DNA of 64,000 nucleotides from Mycolicibacterium litorale (GCF_014218295.1 NZ_AP023287.1:1116001-1180000), one strand, 5' to 3'. Positions 49,302 to 58,899 are shown, counted from the stretch's first letter. Numbers and translations: made by a program. The notes: generated from the sequence alone by a model not told the origin.

Positions 49302-50728
49302 CGATCGAGGGTGCCAATTTCGTCGACGGCGCGTGGCGACCCGCCGCATCGGGCCGCACGTTCGAGCGCCGAAACCCCGCCGACCCGTCCGACCTGATCG
49401 GCACGTTCCCGCTGTCGGGGGCCGACGACGTCCGCGCAGCTGTCGACGGACTCGACAAGGCGGCGCCCGAGTGGGCGGCCACCCCTCCGGAGCGGCGGGC
49501 TGCCGTCTTGGAATCCGCTGCGGCACAGCTGGAGTCGCGGGCATCAGACCTGATCGCCGAACTCGTCCGCGAAGAGGGCAAGACCATCGCCGAGGCGACG
49601 ACGGAGGTCAGCCGGACCCCGATGAACCTGCGGTTCTACGCCGGCGAGGCCACCCGCACCGCCGGACAGACGCTGCCGGCCGCCGGTACCAACCTGGTGT
49701 TCACACTGCGTGAACCGGTGGGCATCGTCGGCGCCATCACCCCGTGGAACTTCCCGCTCAACATCCCGTCGCGCAAACTCGGGCCCGCGCTCGCCGCCGG
49801 GAACCCGGTGCTGTTCAAGCCTTCCGAGCTGACCCCGCTGATGGGACAGCGACTCGTCGAGGCGCTGCTGGCCGGCGGCCTGCCGCCCACGGCGATCGCG
49901 CTCGTGCAGGGAGCTGGGGAGGCCGGGGCGGCCGTCGCCGAGGACCCCCGCGTGGTCGCCGTGACGTTCACCGGATCGACGGAGGTGGGCCGGCGTATCC
50001 ACTCGCGGATCGGCCCCGACCGGCGCGTGCAGCTGGAGATGGGTGGCAAGAACCCGGTCGTCGTCGCCGCGGACGCCGACCTGGATCGCGCCGCCGCGCT
50101 GATCGTCAAGGGGGCGTTCGGACTGAGCGGTCAGGCCTGTACCGGCACCAGCCGGGTGATCGCCCTCGACGCCGTCCACGACGAGTTGGCGCAGCGGGTG
50201 GCCGCCCGCGCGGAAGCGCTCACGCTCGGCCACGACGCCGACATGGGTCCGCTGGCCAGCGCCGCGCAGCTCGAGAAGTTCCTGTCCTATGTCCGCATCG
50301 GCCTGAACGAGGGTGCCACCCTGCGGTGCGGTGGGATTCGCGCCGGCGACGACGGGTACTTCGTACGGCCCGCCGTGTTCACCGACACCCGTCCGGGGAT
50401 GCGGATCGTGCGCGAGGAGGTGTTCGGGCCGCTGGTCGCCTTCCAGCGGGTCGCATCGCTCGACGAGGCGATCGAGTTGGCCAACGCCACCGAGTACGGT
50501 CTGGCCGCCGCGATCGTGACCTCCGACCTGGCCGTCGCGACGGACTTCGCGCACCGGGTGAGGAGCGGTCTGGTCAAGGTCAACCAGCCCACCACCGGGA
50601 TGGCGATGAACGCACCGTTCGGCGGATACAAGGCGTCGAGCACCGGGACGTTCAAAGAACAGGCAGGCCCCTCGCTCATGGAGTTCTACACCGCCGAGAA
50701 GACCGTCTACCTCAACCCCACGATCTAG
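49298..50728 (+). CDS. Aldehyde dehydrogenase
   Basis: A 476-residue NAD(P)-dependent aldehyde dehydrogenase. PWNFPLNIPSRKLGPALAAGNPVLFKPSE is the cofactor site; the general-base Glu lies in LEMGGKNPV and the nucleophilic Cys in SGQACTGTSR. GTG start overlaps the reductase stop. It likely oxidises an aldehyde or semialdehyde produced by the oxidase step. Confidence 0.94.
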   Translation: MTIEGANFVDGAWRPAASGRTFERRNPADPSDLIGTFPLSGADDVRAAVDGLDKAAPEWAATPPERRAAVLESAAAQLESRASDLIAELVREEGKTIAEATTEVSRTPMNLRFYAGEATRTAGQTLPAAGTNLVFTLREPVGIVGAITPWNFPLNIPSRKLGPALAAGNPVLFKPSELTPLMGQRLVEALLAGGLPPTAIALVQGAGEAGAAVAEDPRVVAVTFTGSTEVGRRIHSRIGPDRRVQLEMGGKNPVVVAADADLDRAAALIVKGAFGLSGQACTGTSRVIALDAVHDELAQRVAARAEALTLGHDADMGPLASAAQLEKFLSYVRIGLNEGATLRCGGIRAGDDGYFVRPAVFTDTRPGMRIVREEVFGPLVAFQRVASLDEAIELANATEYGLAAAIVTSDLAVATDFAHRVRSGLVKVNQPTTGMAMNAPFGGYKASSTGTFKEQAGPSLMEFYTAEKTVYLNPTI

Positions 50729-50763
50729 CAATCCCACGACCTAGGCGAAAACGAGAGAAGCCA

Positions 50764-51120
50764 ATGGAATTCAAGAGAGTGGCCCGCTCCGGACAGGTGC
50801 CGGAAGGGATCGTGCGGCGGTTCTTCGCCGACGACTACGAGTTCGCCGTCGCCCGCCTCAACGGCAAGGCGTACGCCTGCTCGAACTACTGCACCCATCT
50901 GGACTGTCTGCTGTCGTCGGGCAAGCTCGTCGACGACGGCATCGGGTGTTCCTGCCACGGCAGCGCATTCGACTTGGAGACCGGCGAACCGATCTGCCCG
51001 CCGGCCACCGAGCCGATCAAGACCTACCCCGTCGAGGAGCGCGACGGCGAGATCTTCGTCGGTGTCACCGCCGACGACATCCCCGAGGGGCCACGGCGGC
51101 GAGCCCGCCGCGGCGCGTAG
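50764..51120 (+). CDS. Second Rieske-type ferredoxin
   Basis: A 118-residue Rieske protein. Ligands are Cys43-x-His45 (CTHL) and Cys62-x2-His65 (CSCH); Cys64 lies between the last two. It is distinct in sequence from the 47731 product. Starts at the ATG at 50764 and its TAG overlaps the next GTG. Two ferredoxins in one cluster suggest two acceptors or two oxidation steps. Confidence 0.9.
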   Translation: MEFKRVARSGQVPEGIVRRFFADDYEFAVARLNGKAYACSNYCTHLDCLLSSGKLVDDGIGCSCHGSAFDLETGEPICPPATEPIKTYPVEERDGEIFVGVTADDIPEGPRRRARRGA

Positions 51121-52715
51121 TGCACACGCCGACGCGTCCACCCGCCCTCTCGGTCGGTGGGATGGTCAGCTCCAGCCACCCCGCCGCCAGTTTCGCCGGC
51201 GCACGGGTACTGGCCGCCGGCGGCAATGCCGTCGACGCCACGCTCGCGATGGCCGCGATCACCTGGTTGACCCTGCCCGGACAGTGCGGCATCGGCGGTG
51301 ACGCGTTCGCGGTCGTACGCGAACCGGACGGCCGCGTGTGGACGGTCGGCGGGTCCGGGTTCGGCCCCGACGGGGGCACGGCCGAGTTCTACCGCGACCG
51401 TGGCCTTTCGGCGATCCCGCTGGACGGGGCACTGGGGGTCGCGGTCCCCGGTGCGCCCGCCGCGCTGTCGGCGCTGCACGCGCACGGCGCCGGCATGGCG
51501 CTCGGCGAACTGTGGGAGCCGGCGGTCCGGATGGCCCATCATGGGCCGCCGTGTTCGGCCAAGACCGCGACCGACGTGCACGAGGCGCTCGACGCCGTCC
51601 GCGCCGACCCCGAACTGGCTGCGGTGTACGCCCCCTCAGGGCGTCCGCCACCCGTCGGGGAGCGGCTGCGTCAGCCCGATCTGGCGCGCACCATCCGCCG
51701 GCTGGCCGACGACCCAGCGGACTTCTACACCGGTGAATTCGCCGAGCGTGCCGTGGCGATGCTGCGTGCGGCGGGGGCACCGTTCAGCGGCGATGAGTGG
51801 GCGGCCGCGGCGGTCGTCGAACCCGAGCCCGCGATCGCCGGCGGCTACGCCGGCGCGACCATCCACCAGACACCTCTGCCGACACCCGGCTGGATGGTGC
51901 TGCAGCAGGCCGCGCTGTGCGACGGTGCGCTCGGGGGCCCGTGGCTGGGCGCCGAAGCGATCGACCGCATGGCGCGGGCCGCGCGGCTGGCGTTCCAGGA
52001 CCGCTTCGCGTTGTGCGGCAGCGACGGATCGGGACCACGAGAGGTGCTCGACCGCAACAGGATAGAGCGGCAGCGCCGGTCCCTGGACGCCCGCGCCGAG
52101 GAGCGGATGTCGATCGCCGTGCGCGGCGGTGACACCACCTGTACCGTCGCCGTCGACGCCGACGGCCGTGCGGTCAGCTTCATCCATTCGCTGGGTTTCA
52201 CATTCGGGGCGAAGGTCGTGGTGCCCGGCACCGGAGTGGTGCTCAACAACCGGCTCGGCCGCGGCGCGTACCTGGTGCCGGGGCATCCGAACGAGGTCGC
52301 CCCGCGCCGCAAACCGTTGCACACGCTCAACGCGTGGATCGCCACCGGAGCCGCCGGGGAACTGCTCGCCCTGGGCGGTATCCCCGGCGGTGACGGCCAG
52401 GTGCAGTGGAACATGCAACTGATCTCGCATCTGTTCGACCACGGGCTCGACGCGGCACAGACGGTGTCGGCGCCACGGTTCACCGTGTTCCCCGGCTCTG
52501 ATGCCGACGTCGTCGGGCAACCCGACGAACTGCGTGTCGAGGCGACCGTCCCCGACGAAACCCGCACGCGGCTGCAGGCGATGGGGCATCGCGTCGTCGT
52601 CCAGCCTCCCTTCGGCGCAGGCGGCAGCGCGCAGGTGATCTGCCGCGACGGCCGCGGCGTGCTGAGCGGCGCGGCCGACCCACGGCAGGAGGGCGTGGCG
52701 ATCGGTGTCGACTGA
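51120..52715 (+). CDS. Gamma-glutamyltransferase-family Ntn hydrolase
   Basis: A 531-residue protein of the GGT family. N-terminal motifs are SSSHPAASFAGARVLAAGGNAVDA and the GQCGIGGDAF region; the self-processing nucleophile is Thr339 in GGDTTCTVAVDADG, where cleavage would give two subunits. No signal peptide is visible, so it may act inside the cell, on gamma-glutamyl amides or other amides. GTG start overlapping the previous stop; the 3' end overlaps the RidA gene by 11 nt. Confidence 0.9.
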   Translation: MHTPTRPPALSVGGMVSSSHPAASFAGARVLAAGGNAVDATLAMAAITWLTLPGQCGIGGDAFAVVREPDGRVWTVGGSGFGPDGGTAEFYRDRGLSAIPLDGALGVAVPGAPAALSALHAHGAGMALGELWEPAVRMAHHGPPCSAKTATDVHEALDAVRADPELAAVYAPSGRPPPVGERLRQPDLARTIRRLADDPADFYTGEFAERAVAMLRAAGAPFSGDEWAAAAVVEPEPAIAGGYAGATIHQTPLPTPGWMVLQQAALCDGALGGPWLGAEAIDRMARAARLAFQDRFALCGSDGSGPREVLDRNRIERQRRSLDARAEERMSIAVRGGDTTCTVAVDADGRAVSFIHSLGFTFGAKVVVPGTGVVLNNRLGRGAYLVPGHPNEVAPRRKPLHTLNAWIATGAAGELLALGGIPGGDGQVQWNMQLISHLFDHGLDAAQTVSAPRFTVFPGSDADVVGQPDELRVEATVPDETRTRLQAMGHRVVVQPPFGAGGSAQVICRDGRGVLSGAADPRQEGVAIGVD

Positions 52716-53133
52716 CGGTGTGGCAGCGCCGATTCCGCAGGGTGACTACCGGCCCGCGGTGCTGCACGACGGTGTCGTCTACACCGCGGGCATGACCCCG
52801 CGACGCGACGGCGAACTGGTGCTGCGCGGCGTCGTGGGTTCCGCGGTCTCGGCGCAGGAGGCCTACGCCGCGGCGGGGATCGCCGCAGAGAACGCGCTTG
52901 CGGCGGTACGCTCGGTGTCTACGGGTGCCACGTACATCCGCTGCCTGCGGATGACGGTGTACATCGCGTGTGCGGGGTCTTTCCACGATCTGTCGGCAGT
53001 CGCCGACGGCGCATCCGCTGTCCTGGCAGCCGCACTCGGCCGCGATGGTCTTCCGGCGCGCGCCGCGATCGGTGTGCAGTCGTTGCCGTCGGGCGCGCCG
53101 GTCGAGGTGGATCTGATCGCCGCTGTCCGGTGA
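52705..53133 (+). CDS. RidA/YjgF-like protein
   Basis: A 142-residue RidA-superfamily protein, with VLHDGVVYTAGMTPRRDGELVLRG, AVRSVSTGATYIRCLRMTVYIA and PSGAPVEVDLIAAV. RidA proteins hydrolyse reactive enamines and imines, and many catabolic clusters have a dedicated copy. The canonical Arg near residue 105 of RidA is not obvious here, so activity may differ. GTG start inside the GGT gene. It is the last gene before a 178-nt gap. Confidence 0.82.
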   Translation: MSTDGVAAPIPQGDYRPAVLHDGVVYTAGMTPRRDGELVLRGVVGSAVSAQEAYAAAGIAAENALAAVRSVSTGATYIRCLRMTVYIACAGSFHDLSAVADGASAVLAAALGRDGLPARAAIGVQSLPSGAPVEVDLIAAVR

Positions 53134-53164
53134 TCTTCGGTATGCCCGAAAAGGCAAGGGACAC

Positions 53165-53197
53165 AGTGCACATATCGGCCCTACTGCGGTGTGCACT
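53165..53197. promoter_or_regulatory. Two GTGCAC motifs before the second permease
   Basis: AGTGCACA (53165-53172) and TGTGCACT (53190-53197) share the core of the island's motif and lie 25 bp apart in the 178-nt gap before the permease at 53312. This may be a second PucR-regulated promoter driving permease and amidase. Confidence 0.5.
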
Positions 53198-53311
53198 TTC
53201 TCGTCACCACGGCCGGCAGAATTGTCCGAATTGCGAAAACTGCTGACCGACATAGGGTTACATGACCTACAAGGAATCCGACAGCCCTCGTCCGATTGGA
53301 TGTGAAACCCG

Positions 53312-54787
53312 TTGTCCGCAGCTCACTGGGTCTACCTGCTCGGTCTGGTCGTCTTGATCGGCACCGTGGTCGCCAAGAAGAACGTCATCGCGCCGGCGAT
53401 CGTCGCGACCTTCCTCACCGGCCTGGTGTATCAGGGCAGCGTCACCACGGGCCTGGGGGCGGTGTTCAACGCCGCGATCAGCGGAACCCGTGAGCTGTTG
53501 CCCATCTTCATCATCATCGCCCTGGTCACCGCGATGCTCGGCGCCATGCGCGGACTCGGCGCCGATGCCGTCATGATCCGTCCGTTGAGCGGCCTGTTCC
53601 GCAACGGCCACGTGTCATACCTGTTGCTCGCGGCGGTGACTTTCCTGCTGTCGCTGGCGTTCTGGCCGACGCCGGTGCTGCCGCTGATCGCCGCGATCCT
53701 GCTCCCCGCCGCGGTGCGAGCCGGTCTGCCCCTGCTCGGCGCGGCGCTGGCGATCGCCATCGCCGGTCAGGGGATGGCTCTCAGCTCGGACTACATCATG
53801 GGCGTGGCCCCGGCGTTGTCCGCCGAGGGCGCGGATGTGCCGGCGCGCATGATCGCCGACCGGGCCACGCTGATCGCGTTGATCGCAGGCGCCGTGGCGC
53901 TGGCAATCGCCTACTTTCGCGACGTGCGCACCAAGACGACCGACCCGGCCGCGGCCACGGAGGCGGCCGGCGCCGGAAACCCCGGGCCCGCCGGACCGAT
54001 CTCCGCGGCGGGAGGGCAGACCAAGGGCGCCGTCGCCACCCTGAGCGCACCGGCCACGGAAATTGCCGCGCCCCACCGTAATTCAAAGGGCGTGCTGGTT
54101 GCGATCGCGATTCCGGTTCTGTTCGCCGGTCTGCTGGCATTCATGCTCCTCGGCCGGTTCACCACGCTGGTACCGGATGTGGACGAAGGGCTGGGCGCGC
54201 CGCTGGTGGGCGGGACGGCCGCCCTCGCACTGGTGGCCATCTCGGTGATCGCCAACCGGCGAGGATGGCTCGAGGATGTGGGTGCCCACTTCACCGAGGG
54301 CATCGCGTTCTCCTTCCGCACGATGGGAATGGTGATCCCGGTCGCCGGCTTCGTCTACATCGGTCTGGCCGACTACTCCGCGGGCATCCTCGGCCTCCCC
54401 GACGGCGCCGAGGCGCCCGCGTTCCTCTTCGACGCCGTCGCCGCGGTGCAGGGCCACATTCCGCATACGCCGGTGTTCGCCGCGTTCGCGATGCTGATCG
54501 TCGGGATGCTGCTGGGCCTCGACGGCAACGGCTGGCCGGGTCTGCCGTTCACCGGATCCCTGGCGGCATCCCTGGGAGACGGCGCCGACCAGGTCGCCAC
54601 ACTCGCCGCGATCGCGCAGAACGGCGCGAGCTGGACCGGCGGCGGCACGCTGGTGATCTGGTCCTCGTTGATCGTCGTCGCCGGGCTGACCGGGGTGCCG
54701 GTCGTGGATCTGGCGCGCCGCCTGTTCATCCCGGTGGTCACGGGTCTGGTGGTGGCGACCGGTGTCGCGACGCTGGTGCTGCTGTGA
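53312..54787 (+). CDS. Multi-spanning permease, paralogue of the gene at 41076
   Basis: A 491-residue membrane protein with about 11-12 hydrophobic segments. It starts at TTG 53312 because an in-frame TGA lies just upstream. The frame one base away (TTG at 53296) reads LDVKP, resembling MDVHL at the start of the paralogue, so a one-base shift near the N-terminus is possible. Shared segments are FIIIALVTAMLGAMR, FWPTPVLPLI, AIAGQGMALSSDYI and WTGGGTLVIWSSLIVVAG. It is coupled to the amidase (GTGA). Confidence 0.8.
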   Translation: MSAAHWVYLLGLVVLIGTVVAKKNVIAPAIVATFLTGLVYQGSVTTGLGAVFNAAISGTRELLPIFIIIALVTAMLGAMRGLGADAVMIRPLSGLFRNGHVSYLLLAAVTFLLSLAFWPTPVLPLIAAILLPAAVRAGLPLLGAALAIAIAGQGMALSSDYIMGVAPALSAEGADVPARMIADRATLIALIAGAVALAIAYFRDVRTKTTDPAAATEAAGAGNPGPAGPISAAGGQTKGAVATLSAPATEIAAPHRNSKGVLVAIAIPVLFAGLLAFMLLGRFTTLVPDVDEGLGAPLVGGTAALALVAISVIANRRGWLEDVGAHFTEGIAFSFRTMGMVIPVAGFVYIGLADYSAGILGLPDGAEAPAFLFDAVAAVQGHIPHTPVFAAFAMLIVGMLLGLDGNGWPGLPFTGSLAASLGDGADQVATLAAIAQNGASWTGGGTLVIWSSLIVVAGLTGVPVVDLARRLFIPVVTGLVVATGVATLVLL

Positions 54788-56166
54788 CCGAGGTCCTCGC
54801 GGCGAAGGGCCGCACGGTCGTCGAGACGGCTGCGCTGGTGCGCTCAGGTGAGCTCACCGCCGTGGAGACGGTCACCGAAGCGCTCGACCGGATCGAGCGC
54901 CGCAACCCCGCGCTCGGCGCCTTCGTCCACGTCGACGCCGACGGCGCCATGGAGCGGGCGAGCGCAGTCGACCGGCTGGTCTCCGACGGCCGCGACCCCG
55001 GGCCGATGGCCGGAGTCCCGTTGGGAGTCAAGGAACTCCATCCGGTGTCGGGCTGGCCGTTCGCCATGGGCAGCACCCTCTACGCGGGCCGCACCGCCGA
55101 TCACACGTGCACGCTGGTGACCCGTGCCGTGCGGGCCGGGGCCGTCCCCATCGGGCTGACCGCCTCGCCGGAATTCGGCCGGGCCTCGTTCACCGCGTCC
55201 GCGCTGCACGGAATCACCCGCAATCCGTGGAACCCGGAACTCACCCCCGGCGGTTCCAGCGGCGGGTCGGCCGCCGCCGTGGCCGCGGGCATGGTGCCCG
55301 TCGCCACCGGCACCGACGGCGCAGGCTCGCTGCGGATCCCCGCCTCCTACTGCGGGCTGGTCGGTTTCAAACCGACCTACGGTCTCGTGCCGCGCGGACC
55401 TCGGCACGTCGGAGCCGCCGACAACGACCATTACGGCGCGCTGACCCGGACGGTGCGCGACACCGCCCGTTTCCTCGACTGCGTGTGCGGGGTGGACCCG
55501 TTCGACCGTGCCTCGCTGCCGGCGCCGGTGCGGTTCGAAGACGGCCTCGGCGCCGACCCGGGCCCGCTGCGCGTCGCGTTCGCCGAGACCCTGGGCAATG
55601 CGCCGTGTGATCCGGCGGTGGCCGAGGTGGTGCGGATCGCCGCGGAGAAGTTCATCGCCGCCACCGGTGCCGAGGCGGTCCCCGCACAGCTGACGGTCGA
55701 CCCCCGGTGCGGCGAGGCATACCGGACGCTGTCGGCGCCCGATGTCTACACCCACCTGCGCAGCGCACCAGCAGGGACCGATCTGCACCCCACGCTGCGG
55801 GGGTACCTGGACGCGGCAAACGCGGTGGACGCCGACGCCCTCGCCGACGCCCACGCGATCCGCGCCGGCCTGGTCGCCACCCTCGCCGAGGCGTTCGAAC
55901 GCTTCGACCTGCTGCTCGTACCCGCCACCCAGGTGCCGGCGTTCCCCGCGCGAGGGCCCATGCCCACCGAGATCGCGGGTGTGCCCGTGGATCACTGGGG
56001 GGCGCTCGCGGTCACCTTCCCCTTCAACCTCACGGGCCAACCGGCGATCTCGGTGCCCGCGGGTACCGTGGCCGGGGTACCGGTCGGTCTGCAGATCGTC
56101 GGACGCCGCCACCGCGACGCGCAGGTGCTCACCGCCGCCGCCGTGGTCGAGGAGATCACCGGCTGA
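54784..56166 (+). CDS. Amidase (amidase-signature family)
   Basis: A 460-residue amidase-signature hydrolase with the Ser-cisSer-Lys triad: Lys83 in GVPLGVKE, cis-Ser158 in [11 protein letters not shown] and nucleophile Ser182 in [11 protein letters not shown]. It would release ammonia or an amine from an amide. GTG start overlapping the permease stop. It ends the catabolic island; the spc promoter begins 35 nt later. Confidence 0.92.
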   Translation: MTEVLAAKGRTVVETAALVRSGELTAVETVTEALDRIERRNPALGAFVHVDADGAMERASAVDRLVSDGRDPGPMAGVPLGVKELHPVSGWPFAMGSTLYAGRTADHTCTLVTRAVRAGAVPIGLTASPEFGRASFTASALHGITRNPWNPELTPGGSSGGSAAAVAAGMVPVATGTDGAGSLRIPASYCGLVGFKPTYGLVPRGPRHVGAADNDHYGALTRTVRDTARFLDCVCGVDPFDRASLPAPVRFEDGLGADPGPLRVAFAETLGNAPCDPAVAEVVRIAAEKFIAATGAEAVPAQLTVDPRCGEAYRTLSAPDVYTHLRSAPAGTDLHPTLRGYLDAANAVDADALADAHAIRAGLVATLAEAFERFDLLLVPATQVPAFPARGPMPTEIAGVPVDHWGALAVTFPFNLTGQPAISVPAGTVAGVPVGLQIVGRRHRDAQVLTAAAVVEEITG

Positions 56167-56200
56167 GCGTGTGCGCGCTCGGGCGCTGAGCAGCGCCGAT

Positions 56201-56229
56201 TTGGTCCATCGCGCATGCTCACCTAGAAT
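56201..56229 (+). promoter_or_regulatory. Predicted sigma-A promoter of the spc operon
   Basis: TTGGTC (56201-56206), 17-bp spacer, TAGAAT (56224-56229). GGTTGCCTTG follows at 56235-56244 in the same register as in the S10 operon. The predicted leader is about 155 nt. Confidence 0.75.
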
Positions 56230-56389
56230 CAAACGGTTGCCTTGGGCAGACCTCGGCCGATCTGTGTGTGCAGCTCTTCGCGCAAGCGCTCATCGCAAGA
56301 TCAGGCCCTGCGTGCTCTTCGGTGACAGCAAGGACCGCGTACGTCAGGTCGGTATCTGGCGTGCAGACATAACCAGGTCAGGAGATCGA

Positions 56390-56758
56390 GTGATTCAGCA
56401 GGAATCGCGGTTGAAGGTCGCCGACAACACGGGCGCCAAGGAGATCTTGTGCATCCGCGTACTCGGTGGTTCATCGCGACGCTACGCCGGCATCGGTGAT
56501 GTCATCGTGGCCACCGTCAAGGACGCCATCCCCGGCGGCAACGTCAAGCGGGGCGACGTCGTCAAGGCCGTCGTCGTGCGCACCGTCAAGGAGCGCCGCC
56601 GCGCCGACGGCAGCTACATCAAGTTCGACGAGAACGCCGCCGTCATCATCAAGAACGACAACGATCCGCGCGGCACCCGCATCTTCGGCCCCGTCGGCCG
56701 CGAGCTGCGTGAGAAGCGCTTCATGAAGATCGTCTCGCTCGCCCCGGAGGTGTTGTAG
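56390..56758 (+). CDS. rplN: 50S ribosomal protein L14
   Basis: The 122-residue L14 protein at the subunit interface. [27 protein letters not shown] and [29 protein letters not shown] are typical. GTG start with an AGGAGA site. First gene of the spc operon, which here is separate from the S10 operon. Confidence 0.97.
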   Translation: MIQQESRLKVADNTGAKEILCIRVLGGSSRRYAGIGDVIVATVKDAIPGGNVKRGDVVKAVVVRTVKERRRADGSYIKFDENAAVIIKNDNDPRGTRIFGPVGRELREKRFMKIVSLAPEVL

Positions 56759-57076
56759 ATGAAGGTCCACAAGGGCGACACCGTGCTGGTGGTCTCCGGT
56801 AAGGACAAGGGTGCCAAGGGCAAGGTCATCCAGGCCTACCCCAGCCGCAACAAGGTCCTCGTCGAGGGCGTCAACCGCATCAAGAAGCACACCGCGGTCT
56901 CGAGTAACGAGCGCGGCGCGTCGTCGGGCGGCATCGTCACGCAGGAGGCGCCGATCCACGTCTCGAACGTGATGGTCGTCGACTCGGACGGCAACCCCAC
57001 CCGCATCGGCTACCGCGTCGACGAAGAGACCGGCAAGAAGGTGCGCGTCTCCAAGCGCAACGGCAAGGACATCTGA
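56759..57076 (+). CDS. rplX: 50S ribosomal protein L24
   Basis: The 105-residue L24 protein, an assembly initiator with a KOW motif ([39 protein letters not shown]). It starts directly after the rplN stop, so translation is coupled. Confidence 0.98.
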   Translation: MKVHKGDTVLVVSGKDKGAKGKVIQAYPSRNKVLVEGVNRIKKHTAVSSNERGASSGGIVTQEAPIHVSNVMVVDSDGNPTRIGYRVDEETGKKVRVSKRNGKDI

Positions 57077-57077
57077 G

Positions 57078-57641
57078 ATGACTACCGCAGAGAAGACCCT
57101 CCCGCGCCTGAAGCAGCGCTACCGCGAAGAGATCCGCGACTCGCTGCAGCAGCAGTTCGGCTACGCCAACGTGATGCAGATCCCGGGCGTCGTCAAGGTC
57201 GTCGTCAACATGGGTGTCGGTGACGCCGCCCGCGACGCCAAGCTGATCAACGGCGCCGTCAACGATCTCGCCCTGATCACCGGCCAGAAGCCCGAGATCC
57301 GCCGCGCCCGCAAGTCCATCGCCCAGTTCAAGCTGCGCGAGGGCATGCCCATCGGTGCCCGCGTCACGCTGCGCGGCGACCGCATGTGGGAGTTCCTGGA
57401 CCGCCTGGTCGCCATCGCGCTGCCGCGTATCCGCGACTTCCGCGGCCTGAGCCCCAAGCAGTTCGACGGCACCGGCAACTACACCTTCGGTCTGACCGAG
57501 CAGTCGATGTTCCACGAGATCGACGTCGACAGCATCGACCGCCCGCGCGGCATGGACATCACCGTCGTCACCTCGGCGACGAACGACGACGAAGGACGAG
57601 CGCTGCTGCGGGCGCTGGGCTTCCCCTTCAAGGAGAACTGA
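57078..57641 (+). CDS. rplE: 50S ribosomal protein L5
   Basis: The 187-residue L5 protein that binds 5S r[46 protein letters not shown] and [21 protein letters not shown] are typical. One base after rplX. Confidence 0.98.
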   Translation: MTTAEKTLPRLKQRYREEIRDSLQQQFGYANVMQIPGVVKVVVNMGVGDAARDAKLINGAVNDLALITGQKPEIRRARKSIAQFKLREGMPIGARVTLRGDRMWEFLDRLVAIALPRIRDFRGLSPKQFDGTGNYTFGLTEQSMFHEIDVDSIDRPRGMDITVVTSATNDDEGRALLRALGFPFKEN

Positions 57642-57645
57642 GCTA

Positions 57646-57831
57646 ATGGCAAAGAAAGCACTGATCAACAAGGCCAACAAGAAGCCGAAGTTCGCAGTGC
57701 GGGCCTACACCCGCTGCCAGCGCTGCGGTCGCCCGCACGCCGTCTTCCGCAAGTTCGGCCTGTGCCGGATCTGCCTGCGCGAGATGGCCCACGCCGGCGA
57801 ACTGCCCGGTGTGCAGAAATCGAGCTGGTGA
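57646..57831 (+). CDS. rpsZ: 30S ribosomal protein S14, zinc-binding type
   Basis: The short 61-residue S14 with two CxxC pairs (CQRCGRPH and CRICLREM) that bind zinc. Mycobacteria also have a zinc-free S14 made under zinc limitation (family knowledge); this is the zinc form. Followed by a 114-nt gap to rpsH. Confidence 0.97.
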   Translation: MAKKALINKANKKPKFAVRAYTRCQRCGRPHAVFRKFGLCRICLREMAHAGELPGVQKSSW

Positions 57832-57945
57832 CGCGATGAGCGCTCGCGCGAAGAGCCTTTAGCACAGCCAAAGACCAACAACCAATCAAACATGCGCGGC
57901 AGGCCCTGACCGGGGAACCGTCGCGAGGAAGGTGAAGCGGCTGTC

Positions 57946-58344
57946 ATGACCATGACGGACCCGATCGCAGACTTCTTGACACGTCTGCGCAACGCCAACT
58001 CGGCGTACCACGATGAGGTGGCTCTGCCACACAGCAAGATCAAGGCCAACATCGCCGAGATCCTCAAGTCGGAGGGCTACATCTCCGACTACCGCACCGA
58101 GGACGCCCGGGTGGGCAAGTCGCTCGTCGTGCAGCTCAAGTACGGCCCCAGCCGTGAGCGCAGCATCGCGGGCCTGCGCCGGGTGTCCAAGCCCGGCCTG
58201 CGGGTCTACGCGAAGTCGACCAATCTGCCCCGCGTTCTCGGCGGCCTCGGCGTGGCGATCATCTCCACGTCCTCCGGCCTGCTCACCGACCGCCAGGCAG
58301 CACGACAGGGCGTGGGCGGCGAAGTCCTCGCGTACGTGTGGTGA
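57946..58344 (+). CDS. rpsH: 30S ribosomal protein S8
   Basis: The 132-residue S8 protein, an early 16S rRNA binder. [21 protein letters not shown] and [11 protein letters not shown] are typical. It is preceded by a GAGGAAGGTG site. In E. coli S8 represses its own operon; no such site was verified here. Confidence 0.98.
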   Translation: MTMTDPIADFLTRLRNANSAYHDEVALPHSKIKANIAEILKSEGYISDYRTEDARVGKSLVVQLKYGPSRERSIAGLRRVSKPGLRVYAKSTNLPRVLGGLGVAIISTSSGLLTDRQAARQGVGGEVLAYVW

Positions 58345-58357
58345 GGGGGTAGGAAAC

Positions 58358-58897
58358 ATGTCGCGTATTGGAAAGCAGCCGGTTCCGGTTCCCGCCGGAG
58401 TCGACGTCACGATCGAGGGCCAGAACGTGTCGGTGAAGGGGCCCAAGGGCACCCTGTCGCTGGCCGTCGCCGAACCGATCGCCGTGGCCCGTGACGACGA
58501 CGGCGCCATCGTGGTGACCCGTCCCAACGACGAGCGGCGCAACCGCTCGCTGCACGGGCTGTCGCGCACCCTGGTGGCCAACCTCGTCGAGGGCGTCACC
58601 CAGGGCTACACCACCAAGATGGAGATCTACGGCGTCGGTTACCGCGTCGCGCTCAAGGGTTCCAACCTCGAGTTCGCGCTCGGCTACAGCCACCCCGTGG
58701 TCATCGAGCCGCCGGAGGGCATCACCTTCGCGGTCGAGACGCCCACCAAGTTCTCGATCTCGGGTATCGACAAGCAGAAGGTCGGCCAGATCTCGGCGAT
58801 CATCCGTCGCCTGCGCCGCCCCGACCCCTACAAGGGCAAGGGTGTGCGCTACGAGGGTGAGCAGATCCGCCGCAAGGTCGGAAAGACAGGTAAGTAG
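58358..58897 (+). CDS. rplF: 50S ribosomal protein L6
   Basis: The 179-residue L6 protein of the factor-binding region. [19 protein letters not shown] and [29 protein letters not shown] are typical. An upstream in-frame extension is rpsH sequence in another frame and was ignored. Confidence 0.97.
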   Translation: MSRIGKQPVPVPAGVDVTIEGQNVSVKGPKGTLSLAVAEPIAVARDDDGAIVVTRPNDERRNRSLHGLSRTLVANLVEGVTQGYTTKMEIYGVGYRVALKGSNLEFALGYSHPVVIEPPEGITFAVETPTKFSISGIDKQKVGQISAIIRRLRRPDPYKGKGVRYEGEQIRRKVGKTGK

Positions 58898-58899
58898 AC

